Assembly: GCF_002234675.1 (NCBI RefSeq)
Contig: NC_019871.2
Span: forward strand, 27,342,094-27,406,093
DNA length: 64,000 nucleotides
From: Oryzias latipes
Taxonomy: Eukaryota; Chordata; Actinopteri; Beloniformes; Adrianichthyidae
Direction: 5' to 3'
The position numbers and the translations under genes are program-made. How positions within the stretch are numbered: position 1 is the stretch's first letter; the number at the start of each line of letters is the position of its first letter. The notes beneath the pieces are model-generated. The model worked only from the letters and a program-made list of their open reading frames with translations. It was not told where the DNA came from and did not search any database. Below are positions 1 to 10,399 of the stretch, piece by piece.

Positions 1-592
1 GAATTCTGCTCCATTCTTCCTTTTTTTGTCTGCATCTCCATAAAAGATTTACAAAGACCTGAAGGAGATCTTCAACGCTAAATGTTCTATGTGTCCTCGA
101 CTCTCAGTCCTAAAGTTCAGCAACTTTAATATTGATGCCGAGTAAACGAACGAGCCTCTGTTTTAGTGCTGCATCATATACTCTTTCATTTGTTGGCAAC
201 AGAGCACTGACCTTTTCCCGAGCAGCAGCCTTTCTGCTGAACTGTTTGAGATGATAGGCAGGCAGGTTTGTTCATCTACATTCAAAAATCTAAAATTATG
301 CATGAGTGCAGAAAACCTCAGGAAGGTGCAGGACAGACAGGTTTTAGTTGACTGTAGTCTGATGCAGTTTTCTGAATTTGGCCTCTGGGTTGTAGACGAT
401 CTAATAAAGATCGTTCACACCAGGCGTGTGACGCATGTTACTGAACCCGCTAAGCGCTGGTTCTTGAAAGACCATTTAGTCCATGGTTTTCACACTGGAC
501 TGTCCCGACCCGATACTTGGCGTGAAATGTCAAAGCAGTGCAAATCTAGCGAATCTTGTTCCAGGCTTTTCCTTTCTGTCTATTCCGATACA
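1..592. other. Intergenic, repeat fragments only
   Basis: No coding exon was found. The stretch around 400-590 (TTCACAC...GTGAAATGTCAAAGC-type sequence) resembles sequence near 60.25-60.4 kb and 62.35-62.5 kb, so it is an interspersed repeat fragment of unknown class. The open frame at 251-646 runs through this repeat into the next one and has no recognisable domain. Confidence 0.5.
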
Positions 593-593
593 T

Positions 594-1465
594 CAGTGTT
601 TTTCAACCGGTTTGCCGTGAGAAATTACTCATTTTCACTGATCTAAAAACATTTACCATTTCCAGGATATCAGCTCTGTGTTCATCCAAACAGGCCCTGA
701 TAAAACACTGAGTAGTTAGGAATATGAAAGATCATTAAATACTTTTTTCTTTGTGTTTATTTGATTCTATTAAAGTCACTTTGATAAGAATGATGGCACC
801 GCAATTTAGCCGCAGCTACAGCTCTGTTTCAGGATAAGTCCCGTCCCTTTAACTGTCTCCACAATCATTCTTTCAGGCTTAATCATACGTCTTCAGTCTG
901 ACCAATCAGAAGTGGTTAAAGTCCTCACTTCCTTGTTCAGATTTTGCTAGTAAAGTCTCTCAGTTCCAACAAAAATACCAGCTAGAGCTCGTTTTAGCGG
1001 TGTAGCTTTCCACAGGTGTCAGACCGTGGAAAATTGATCACAATAATAAAGCTCTGAGACGCGAGTCTGTCTGGCATCACTACATCTCCCATGATGCATT
1101 GGGTCAAGTGACAGCGTCTCAGCGTAAAATGAGTCTTCCCTGTTAAACGTCTTGAAACCACAACAAACACACAAACAGTTTTTAAATCTTGTTGATGAAA
1201 TCATAGGTCAACAGTTTAGTTCTTCTTAAAGTTTTGTCCTTATAAACAGCCAAACATCCCAGAGTTTGGTCCAAGTCATCTTTCTAACTGAAACACTTTT
1301 CTAATAATGTCTGGATTATTTTATGTTAAATTTAGGAAGTAATAACAACATTTAAGAAACAGGATGAAGGTGCAGTGGCCAACAGACACAATTAAACTAA
1401 ATTGAAACAATTTAATCATCTAAAAAGAAATAAAATATTTTTGTTAAAGTTTTCAAAGACTTGAT
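594..1465 (-). mobile_element. hAT-like DNA transposon fragment, 5' truncated, family H1
   Basis: This is the reverse complement of the family seen complete at 7796-9130. Its right terminus, CAGTGTTTTTCAACC, sits at about 594-608. The same internal landmarks follow in reverse order: the KpnI-like GGTACC/CCGTCATTC region, the CATGATGCATTGGGT block, and the TAGTTAGGA and AACTGTTGACC blocks. Similarity stops near 1465, so the other terminus is missing and no target duplication can be read. No transposase frame survives; it is a non-autonomous or decayed copy. Confidence 0.6.
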
Positions 1466-2481
1466 GTCACAGTATTCCGGCCAGGCACAAATCGCAATCA
1501 TTAATTCTCCTCGATGATCAATTTTCAAACGTCTGGGCAGATGTCACTGCCCAAGTTTAATCTGGTTTGACTTTCATTGTGTGTTTTACAGGTGCTACAT
1601 TTGCATGTAGCACCTGTAAAACGGTCACAGAAATCGTAACGTGCATATTGATGCGTGGACACCAGAGGTTTGAAGCCCAAAGTGGGCCTTTACGCACGTT
1701 TACGTAGACTTTTCATGAGAAGTGGCTGCTTGAACGCTCGTTCCCAGGACGGTGTGTACAACGTAGCCTAGCAGCTTAGCACAAAGGTCATGGAGTGTGT
1801 TCACTGAATCAAAACAAAAAACCTTCAAGAATGTATTCATGGCTAAACCCAAACACATATTTATTACAATTAATTTAAAATATGTTAGCTCTCACCTCAT
1901 GATGTGAAAATGCGTCCTGCAGTTTTGAATCAACTTTTTTGAAATAGCAATAAGAGATCAGGCAACTTTCAATTCTTTCAATGTCATGAGAAAACCTTTA
2001 CCCTAAGATGGACTCTGATAGACATTCAGGAGGGTTAAAATGCTGTCCGGGGCGTTATTAACATGTTCTTGTGGCATTTTTCTGATGATGGAAGACATAT
2101 TAAGAAAAATTTGCTCAAAATTTCATTTTTGAGTATTTGTTTATTTAAATAGTTGTAAATTAGGAGCAGTCGACAAAATGCTGTTGGAAAAAGATTGTAT
2201 TTGTGATTTAGAAAGCCCCCTGCTCGGCTCCATTCTGGTACCGTTGTAGGTACCATAACCATTCGGCCTGCAATAACCGTTCGGAGTCCTTTCGACTGAG
2301 GATAACGTCACACTACGGTAGCCCCACTTGGACAAACTACGTAGCGTGGAGATCTGCTTGGGTTCTACATATTTTCAGTTCACATTTCCTTTTGTAACAT
2401 AAAGTTCTTTTCCCTCTCAAGTTGTGTCTGACATTATTCTTTGTAGTGTTTATAGAGAGATTTTGCTAAAGCCCACTTTGT
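1466..2481. other. Intergenic sequence with repeat fragments
   Basis: No gene seen. The part around 1470-1780 (GATGATCAATTTTCAAACG..., TACGCACGTTTACGTAGAC) matches the unclassified repeat found again near 60.4-60.7 kb and 63.3-63.45 kb. A perfect hairpin, AGGTGCTACATTTGCATGTAGCACCT, spans about 1591-1616; its role is unknown. The rest shows nothing recognisable. Confidence 0.4.
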
Positions 2482-2497
2482 AAAAAGATCTGTGGCT
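2482..2497. repeat. Left target-site duplication of the L1 insertion
   Basis: AAAAAGATCTGTGGCT stands here, and the same 16 bases follow the poly(A) tail at 5918-5933. This marks a target-primed reverse transcription insertion of everything between them. Confidence 0.85.
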
Positions 2498-4146
2498 TGG
2501 CGCTCATGTCATCCAAACACTAAGGGGTTCACCTTTTTTTCTCCAGTTCACCACTCACACTCCCGTTTAGACTATTTATTAATCAGTAAATCTCTTTTGA
2601 AAGAAATTAAAAGTTCCAACATTCATCCGATTATTATCAGTGATCATGCACCAGTCTCTGTGAATATTTCTAGGGAAATATCCACACCCTCAGGTACAAC
2701 CTGGAGGTTTAATACGTCTCTGTTAAAGGACCAGGAATTTATTGAATTCTTTAAAAAAGAGTGGGCAACCTTCCTTGGATTCAACAATACTCCCGATATT
2801 TCACAGTGTCTTCTTTGGGAAACAGCAAAAGCAGTGATGAGAGGGAAAATCATTTCTTATTCAATGCATAAAAAACGCAAAGAGAAAGCAGATTTATTAG
2901 AATTAGAAAATAAAATCAAAACCCTGGAGACTACTTATGCTGCTTCTGCACAGGAACACATTCTGGGAGATCTGAAAAATTTAAAGCTGCAGTTAAATTA
3001 CATCATTAATAAAAAAACACAATTTCAAATACAAAGACTCCGACTTGAAAATTTTGAAAACTCTAATAAATCTGGCAAATTTCTGGCTAATCAGCTTAAA
3101 ATTAATAGAGAAAAATCAACAATCACTTCTATTATGGAACAAACAGGAAATGTCACTCACATAATTAATAACGCATTTGAAAACTTTTATAAAAACTTGT
3201 ACACATCACAGATCAATCCGTCAGAGCAAAGTATTGACTCATTTCTTAATAATGTAAACCTACCCAGGCTAAATGAGGATCAAATCACAAACTTAGACTC
3301 TCCGCTTTCGCTGTCTGAACTTCATGAAGCTCTGTCACTTAAGCCCAATGATAAAGCACCAGGGCCTGACGGCTTTCCTGCTGAGTTTTATAAAGAATTC
3401 TGGGAACAGCTGGCACCAACATTTTATAAAACGGTCATATCTATCAATGAGAGCCAATCAATGCCACCTAACATGAACTCAGCCAACATAATTATTCTTC
3501 TAAAACCAGACAAAGATCCCATTAGCCCTTCAAGCTATCGCCCTATTTCTCTAATCAATGCAGATGTAAAAATTATCTGCAAAGCACTAGCACAGAGAAT
3601 AGAAAAAATCACTCATCACATAATTGACTTCGACCAAACTGGATTCATCAAAGGCAGACACTCGGATGATAATGTCCGAAGACTTGTTAATATAATAGAC
3701 TTTGCCACCATTAAAAACCAGGAAATGACGGTACTATCGCTGGATGCTGAAAAAGCTTTTGACAGAGTAAACTGGAAGTTCCTTATTGCTGCCCTCCATA
3801 AGTTTGGTTTTGGAGAATCATTCATCAAATGAATCAAAATATTATATCACAACCCCAATGCATCATTTAGAACTAATAAACAGACTTCCAACAGGTTTTT
3901 TCTTGGAAGAGGAACCAGACAGGGTTGCCCACTCTCTCCTTCTCTTTTTGCTATATTTATTGAGCCTCTAGCTGCAGCAATAAGACAGAATGAGAGCATT
4001 AAAGGAATTAAAACCAAACACAGCCATCATAAAATTAGTCTCTATGCAGATGACATATTACTGTTTTTAAGTAATTTACATTCTGTAAATGAAACAGCAA
4101 CAATCATTAATGAATTCTCTTCCATATCAGACTATTCCATTAATTG
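2498..4146 (+). pseudogene. L1 ORF2 fragment: endonuclease end plus reverse transcriptase, one nonsense codon
   Basis: The frame open from 2492 to 3832 holds the C-terminal part of an AP endonuclease (RLDYLLIS, IISDHAPV), a linker, and reverse transcriptase blocks: KAPGPDGFPAEFYK, SYRPISLIN, QTGFIKGRHS and LSLDAEKAFDRVNW. The frame ends at TGA 3830-3832, where a Trp codon would be expected. The same frame then continues with GTRQGCPLSP and the catalytic YADDILLF box (about 4042-4065) until the abrupt join at 4146. The copy is dead: it lacks the N terminus, carries a stop, and lacks the C-terminal third. It can be assigned to the L1 clade; no subfamily is claimed. Confidence 0.9.
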
Positions 4147-5335
4147 GGGTGTCGGCGCCTCCGGGGGTGGGGCCCCTGGGCTGGGTGGGCCTGGCCCCTT
4201 TGCTGGGGGGGGGGGGCTGGGGGACAGCTGTTTGACCACCAGGGGACAGTCCACCACTACTTGGCAGTGGCCCCCCTCCTATGGTTGCCGTATGGAGTGG
4301 GCCCCCCCTCTTTTGGTTTTATTTGCACCTTAGACATGTAGGGCCCTTGGTAGGGGGGGGGTGCTTGGACATCACTGCCAGCAAGCAGCAGATGTCCTCC
4401 TAACACCCTACCTGCCAATTTTAACCACCGCACAACCCTTAGTACACACACCCCTCCCCCCTATATACATATATATATACATTCCAACATAAACACACAC
4501 ACATGCACACACACACCCTCTCAAACACACATACACGCACACACATTTTGCAAGGAAGGTGGGACCTAGGACCATCTGTCCCCTACCCCTTCCCTGGTGG
4601 GGGGTACGGGCCCCTTGGCAACGACGGCCGTGTCCCTTTTGACTTTTGAAGCCGGGTGCCGGCTTCCTGGGCCCGATGGTGCTCTCTCCGCGCGGGGAGG
4701 GGGTTCACATTACACCTGAGCCAGGGGTGTTCATGTCCCTGGGGGGTGGGTTCTGGTCCTTGCCCCTGATCGCTGGACCCCGCTAATTTTCCAACTGTGG
4801 CCGAGCCTGGTCGGGCCATATTTACAACACCCCTTGTGGGCGCCCTTTTTTCCCCGGGGTTCCCCCCTCCTGGGCGGTGGCGGCTGGCCCCTGGCTTGCT
4901 CCTCCCTGGACCAACCGTGGGCCGGGTGGGTGGCTGCCTGGAGTGCGGAACGGGTCTCGCTTGGGGGGTCCTGGCTCGTACCTGGGGTTGGGGCGGGGGG
5001 ATGCCCGGAACTCCTGGGTGGTGATGGGGTACTCGTCTGGGGCTGTGGGCGTCCTTCTCCGGTGGGGCCCTGCGTTGGGCTCTCCCGACGCGGCGGGGGG
5101 GCTGCTCTCCTGGTTGGGCTGGGGTGGAGCTCTCTTTCCCTCCGTGCCTCCCTGCTCTCTGGCTCTGGGGGCCTCGCGGCGGTCCTGCTGGCCATGGCCT
5201 GGGTGGCGGGCTTGGTCGCCCGGGGGGCGGTTGTTCCCTGCCTGCTCCCGTGTGGAATTGGGGGGATTCCGGCTGCCGCTGCTGCGGGGGTCTTGGGGTG
5301 GGGATGGCTGGGCACTCTCCCTCCTTCTTTTCACA
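4147..5335. repeat. GC-rich segment inside the L1, non-coding
   Basis: The base composition jumps to long G runs on the plus strand, with a (CA)n/(TA)n microsatellite stretch at about 4440-4545. Long open frames occur on both strands (for example a Pro/Arg-rich one on the minus strand, 4583-5371) because stop codons are rare in such sequence. They overlap each other in several frames and have no domain. G-rich tracts are known from mammalian L1 3' UTRs; whether this is a fish counterpart or a captured sequence is open. Confidence 0.6.
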
Positions 5336-5917
5336 TTCCACCATCCATTTTAGAAGAACACAAACACTCACCTGAGCACAGGTGTTAGCTCACCTTTGCA
5401 CTAACAGTTTGCTTGATTGAATGACTGAAATATTTCACACTAGTTGGTTTTAAGGCATAAGTATGCATGTGAACACTGTTTTGTGTACATGTCAACATTT
5501 TTGCAGCTAGCAGGTGTGTTGATAACATTTAAGTGTGTGTGTGGACAGGCCCCGCCCTTTTTGTACTACATTTGAACCTTACCGTAATGATAAACAACCA
5601 GTAAACTTGTTGCTTTATGCTGCTTCCTATTATCACCCTCCTACCCCCCCCCCCCCTCTCTAACGTCCCCCTCTCTTCTTCCCTTCTTTCCTTTTCCGTC
5701 CGGTCCAACACCCAAGATTTTCAAACATGGTTGAAATTAATAAAGTTTGGCCTCAATTACAAAAGGGGTTTATTCAGACATACCTTTGGTTTGTCTGAAG
5801 ATTAATAACCCCTCTTGTTAAAGTAAAATATGTCCAACACAAGAGGCCCTCAGCTCTCATCTGCCTGCCCAGCTGTTGGACAGGAAAAGTAAAAAATAAA
5901 ATAGAATTAAAAAAAAA

Positions 5918-5933
5918 AAAAAGATCTGTGGCT
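5918..5933. repeat. Right target-site duplication of the L1 insertion
   Basis: AAAAAGATCTGTGGCT follows the poly(A) run and is identical to 2482-2497. Confidence 0.85.
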
Positions 5934-6605
5934 GTTAGAATGAACCTGCTGCTCTACACGAGCGAACCGTCTCTCTGATCAGAGCAGATGGAGTATCGTA
6001 GCTTAGTGTTGGCAGACAGGGAAGGTATTTTGTTATAGTGTGCTGTCCGGACACTATAACAAAGACCGAAGTCCGTTAGGCTGTAAATGCACTCAATGAT
6101 AATAATTATAAAAGCACATTTAGAAGATAATCTCGCTCTGCATCGGAGCTCTGTTTGTTTACAACGGACTTCATAATATCTTCTTTGGTAGGATCATAAT
6201 TTGTCCAGACTAATCACTGACACGTCATCAGACCGAAGGGCAGCCAATCACATAATGTGATGTCAGCACTAGTCCAAGGACCCTGAACGGTTGTTGCAGG
6301 CCAAATGGTTATGGTACCTGCACCAGCAAATAGATCAATGAACGTCTTTGTTTTCCTCTTCTGAACTGGAATCTGGATCCAAACTGTACGGCTGGATAGC
6401 TTCAACATTGCTCACCAAAAAACTTCAAAAATGAATAACCCCCCAAATCAGTTCATATTTGCTCAATCACATCTTTAGTTTGAAAGTTTTGACATTTTCT
6501 GAACCTTGGTTGTCTTTTGAAAGTTGTGAGGCACTGCCATCTTGTGGCAATTATAGACAACCGCAATTATAAAACGATAAAAGTCAAAAGAGAAAAAAAG
6601 ATTTA
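5934..6605. other. Intergenic sequence downstream of gene B
   Basis: No exon recognised. The part near 6210-6310 (GGTACC, ATTTGGCCTGCAACAACCG) resembles 2235-2285 in opposite orientation, suggesting a shared repeat fragment. The rest is A/T-rich and without clear structure. Confidence 0.35.
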
Positions 6606-6611
6606 AAAGAC

Positions 6612-6617
6612 TTTATT
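6612..6617 (-). terminator. Poly(A) signal of gene B
   Basis: TTTATT on the plus strand reads AATAAA on the minus strand, about 775 nt past the proposed stop codon (7391-7393) of gene B. Nothing else nearby on this strand needs one. Confidence 0.45.
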
Positions 6618-7172
6618 TTAGAGAAATCTGCATCATTTTTCCTTCTTCACGTTTCTATGAATGGACAAAAAACAAAACTGGCAACAAAGATGTCATCGCT
6701 CGCTCCGCCAAAATGCAAAACAATAAAACTGCAGCAGGGATCAGTCCTGAAATTACAAAAAAAATAAATAAGTAAATTGAGTGAAATAAAACCCTATACA
6801 GCCCTTTCACAAAACCTGTAGAACAACATCATTATGTCTCCAACCAGCTACTTCCTACTTTCCCTTTGGGAGTTGATCTTTATCAAGTTGCATGAAAGCT
6901 AGCAATTTGTCTAAAAAGCTGAGAAGTTAGAAATTTGAAGAAACGTGATGACCTGAGACAGTCAGTCGGAAGAAAAGGATTTAGGAGGAAACCCAAAACC
7001 ATGCAACAGTTTGAGCCGTCAATTATGCAGGTGGGTGTTTCGTGTCAGGTTCATTTCAAAACCAGCATCCCTGGTTGATCAGGTTCTCCAACGTTCAGAC
7101 AAAAGACAGTTTGGAAAAAAAAAAGTTTGGATGTTATCTATTGAACTAAGGTGCGACTGGTATGTTTCGTAA

Positions 7173-7376
7173 CCCTTGTGCTATCCTAGGCACTTTAACG
7201 TTGGGAATTGGGTCATCTAGACCCACTAGACAGTACGCTAAACCTTTTTTCTTCAATGATTTGTGATCTTCACTGGTGTCCATGGATAACATGAAATCTT
7301 TCCACCCTTATCCACTTTTGTCATGGTAGGAACAACAGGGCATTGTAAGGGTGGGGTCATCTAAGATAGCACAAGG
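7173..7376 (-). mobile_element. piggyBac-type MITE (family M1) in the gene B 3' UTR
   Basis: About 205 bp. It begins CCCTTGTGCTATCCTAG after GTAA (a decayed TTAA) and ends GATAGCACAAGG. The inside holds the family marks CACTGGTGTCCATGGAT and ACCTTTTTTCTTCAATGA. The family shows imperfect terminal inverted repeats and TTAA flanks, as expected of non-autonomous piggyBac elements. If the poly(A) site at 6612 is used, this copy is transcribed in the 3' UTR. Confidence 0.75.
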
Positions 7377-7390
7377 TTTCACTGTTTGAA

Positions 7391-9585
7391 TCATTTGAGG
7401 TCCTAAAAAAAACAGGATATTTAGACAAAAAAGGTTGTCCTGAACCATACAGACAAGAAATCTGAGATAGTTCCTCATGTCAATAATTCCCCAAATTAAA
7501 CAGAGAGCTGCTTTACCTCATCACTGCTGGAGGATCCATGTTTTTTTCCTCCTTCACCCTTTTTCTTCTCTTTCTTGTCCTTCTTTTTCTTATCACCTCC
7601 ATGTTTGTCTTTGTCCTTGTGGTCAGACTTGTCCTTGTGGTCAGACTTGTCCTTGTGGTCAGACTTGTGTTTGTCATCACTCTACATACAACACAAAGTG
7701 CATTGCAACACATCAAAGTGTGTGGGACAGAAGTGTCTTGAAAGCAAACTTCCATTAGCAAAATTTGTACATTTGAGTACAAGTATACTTTAGACCAGTG
7801 TCTTTCAACCTTTTTTGAGCCAAGGCACACTGCATCTTGACAAAAATCCTGTGGCAGAACAGCATCCAAAAGTTATAAAAAGGAGAAACTCTATAGTCTG
7901 TATTGATCTACAGTCCCTCCATAATCTTACAGGCATTTTTGTGATAATTGTGGCAGAAAAAGCTGGAACTTGCAGCTGTTTTTTTTCTAAAAGTTATTAT
8001 AAATTTGTTAGTTTTCAGTAATAATTTTCAACTAAATTATTTGAATAGTGATTATATCTCTATATCCATCTATATCAATAATAGTGCAAATGCAAATGTA
8101 TTTTTTCGAACTGATATATATATTTTATTAAAAAATTATAATATAATCAAAATATGATAAAATTTACACAAAAATAATATTCATGTTTTCTGTAGTTACA
8201 CAAAAAGCGAACATGAAGTTTTATTAGTTTTTCGTTTGTCTTAATCAAAGATGAAGTATTTTAAAACTTTAACAAAAATGTTTTATTTCTTTTTAGATGA
8301 TTAAATGTTTTCAATTTAGTTCAATTGTGTCTGTTGGCCACTTCACCTTAATCCTGTTTCTTAAATGTTATTACTTCCTAAATTTAACATAAAATAATCC
8401 AGACATTATTAGAAAAGTGTTTCAGTTAGAAAGTTGACTTGGACCAAACTCTGGGATGTTTGGCGGTTTATAAACACAAACCTCGAAGGAGAACTAAACT
8501 GTTGACCTGTGATTTCATCAAAAAGAATTAAAAACTGTTTGATGTGTCTTAGTTGTGGTTTCAAGACGTTTAACAGGGAAGACTTGTTTTACGCCAAGAC
8601 GCTGTCACTTTAACCCAATGCATCATGGGAGATGTAGTGAAGACCGACAGACTCGCGTCTCAGAGGTTTATTATTTTGGTCACTTGTTCAACGGTCTGAT
8701 ACCGGATTCTGTGGAAAGTTACACTGCTAAAGAAGAGCTTTAGCTGGTATTTTTGTTGGAACTGAGAGACTTTAGGAGCAAAATTGAAACAAGGAAGTGA
8801 AGACTTTAACCACTTCTGATTGGTCAGACCGATGACGTAGGGAGTATGACGCCTGCAAGAATGATTGGTGGAGTTAAAGGGGCGGGACTTTTCCTGAAAC
8901 AGAGCTGTAGCTGCGGCTGAATCGCGGTGCCGTCATTCTTATATAAGTATCTTTAATAGAATAAAATAAACACGAAGAAAAACGGATCTTACGATCTTTA
9001 ATAATCCTAACTACTCGGTCTTTTATCAGGGCCTGTTTGGATGAAGACAAAGCTGATATCCTGGAGATTGTAAATGTTTTAGATGAGTGAAAATGGATAA
9101 TTTCTCACGACACTGGTTTGAAAAACACTGCTTTAGAACATGTAGATGTAGGGGGAATAATTTTTTTAGAGGAAATTTACAATTTATAGGTACTATAAAG
9201 CAAAAGCTTCTATAATACTGCCTCACCTCACTCAATGGACTTCTTTTTGTCAAGGGATTTCTTGAAATTTCAAAGTTGACAGTAAAACTGTTTTAAAAAT
9301 TCCTTACCTTGCCCTTATCCTTGCCCTTGCCCTTATCCTGGTCCTTCTTTTTGCTCCAAGGTAAGCTTAGCTCATCCTTCTGTGCATCCTTCTTCTTCAC
9401 CTGCTCCTCACCAACAGCTGCAAACAAACCAGGAAGAGTGGAGATTCTTGACAGATTGTGCAAAAACTGTGCATAAACAAAAGCTCGCAGATAAAAATTG
9501 CGTCATATTTTAGTTTTTGATTGTCAAACATGTCGGGGGAAAAAGCAACTCTGAGGAAAAGTTCCTTACCGTCTTTGAGGTCCAT
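7391..9585 (-). CDS. Gene B: small Lys/His/Asp-rich protein, about 100 aa, four coding exons
   Basis: I do not recognise this protein. Exons with consistent phase and GT-AG borders are 9570-9585 (ATG, then MDLKD plus one base), 9308-9417 (AVGEEQVKKKDAQKDELSLP, then a Lys/Asp/Gly repeat), 7517-7681 (three SDHKDK-type repeats, then Lys-rich, ending GSSSSDE), and 7391-7402 (DLK, stop). The acceptor before the last exon has a run of eight T. The product would be hydrophilic, highly charged and without signal peptide or membrane segment. The SDHKDK repeats and the Ser-acidic end could be CK2 targets; this is inference. Exon 1 stops one base into a codon and exon 2 supplies CT, giving Ala, exactly as in gene A, and exon style is shared, so the two look related. 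A hAT copy fills part of intron 2 and a piggyBac MITE lies in the 3' UTR. The four-residue last exon is the weakest part. Confidence 0.6.
7796..9130 (+). mobile_element. hAT-like DNA transposon, family H1, in intron 2 of gene B
   Basis: The termini are CAGTGTCTTTCAACC and its partner GAAAAACACTG. The flanking 8-mers CTTTAGAC (7788-7795) and CTTTAGAA (9131-9138) differ in one base, as expected for an old 8-bp hAT target duplication. There is no transposase frame, so it is non-autonomous. A shorter member of the same family is at 52573-53161. Confidence 0.75.
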
Positions 9586-9644
9586 GATGAGCTAGTCTGG
9601 AGTGTTTTTCCTGAAGTACCTGCGTGCGACTGACTTTCAACCCC

Positions 9645-9650
9645 TTTAAA
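9645..9650 (-). promoter_or_regulatory. Possible TATA-like box of gene B
   Basis: The minus strand reads CACTTTAAAGGGG about 60 nt upstream of the proposed ATG (9583-9585). A TTTAAA at this distance would give a short 5' UTR. It is the only promoter-like hint; no initiator or CpG cluster stands out. Confidence 0.3.
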
Positions 9651-9789
9651 GTGCCAGGAAATGTGGCCACACCCAAAACGCCGGAGAGGAAAAAGCATAA
9701 CCAGAACAACACCTCTAAAACAACAAAAAAAACAAACCCATGAAGTCATCACCTGATCCTTCTCAGCCGTTTGAAATGATGCGTTCACT

Positions 9790-10380
9790 GGAATTGGGAA
9801 ATGTCAGCGTCACATTCACCCACTGACCGTAAAACTTTCTCAGGAATTTCTACACATTAAACATAGAGGTTTAAAAAAACAAGGGGGAGGAATACACATA
9901 TTTTACTTATTGTCAAAGCTATGAAGTTGAACAAAGTTGGATACTTTAGTGGAACCCCTCCCCAGTTAAAGGCGGGGTGGGCGGGTCCTGCAGCCAAAAC
10001 AATGACTGTGCTCACCTTCAGCACAGATTTTTAGGATTCCTGCTATCAGTAACACTTTTACATTCAGTCACACCCTGGTTCTGTTTTTGCTCATACTGTT
10101 GCTTAGCAAAACATAAAAACACTTGGAGTGTATTTTAGAAAGTATACCTGAGCATAAGTATAGCAAGTAAGTAGTGTGGGATGGATACTAACCGAATACT
10201 TCTTCAGACTAAATCGAAAGCCATTATTTTGTAGTGATTAAAATAATCATTTTTGAATGCATTTATTAAAATTATTCTGTGGGGGAAAAAAGGAAATAAA
10301 AAGGAACTATATTATGAGTCTGGTGGGCGGAACCTTCGGCGCTCTGGCAGCGCCTCCAAGTGGCTGAAGACGGATCAACT
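9790..10380. other. Intergenic region upstream of gene B
   Basis: Nothing coding is seen. The GGCGGGGTGGGCGGGTCC stretch near 9970 could be an Sp1-type patch but is over 300 bp from the gene B start. The rest is A/T-rich. Confidence 0.3.
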
Positions 10381-10399
10381 TCCTGTTTCCGTTAGAAGT

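Larger units (their letters stand above)
2498..5917 (+). mobile_element. 5'-truncated L1-clade LINE with a GC-rich internal segment
   Basis: This is one retrotransposed unit. It begins inside ORF2 (end of the endonuclease domain), runs through reverse transcriptase to about 4146, then changes abruptly to a G/C-rich segment (about 4147-5335). It ends in an A/T-balanced 3' region and a poly(A) run (about 5909-5922). The 16-bp flanking duplications show that all parts inserted together. The last 500 bp (5395-5917) are nearly the same as 23812-24344, a second copy of the same family. The ORF2 part after the RT domain is absent, so the GC-rich block replaces it or follows an internal deletion. The 5' truncation is typical of L1. 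Confidence 0.88.

Noticed and set aside
4583-5371. 262-aa Pro/Arg-rich minus-strand open frame (and several overlapping ones on both strands)
   Set aside because: It arises from G/C-rich composition inside the L1 unit. Up to six long frames overlap here, none has a domain or splice context, and the region was retrotransposed.
9510-9788. 92-aa minus-strand frame over the gene B start
   Set aside because: Another frame than MDLKD; it crosses the promoter and first intron and has no domain.
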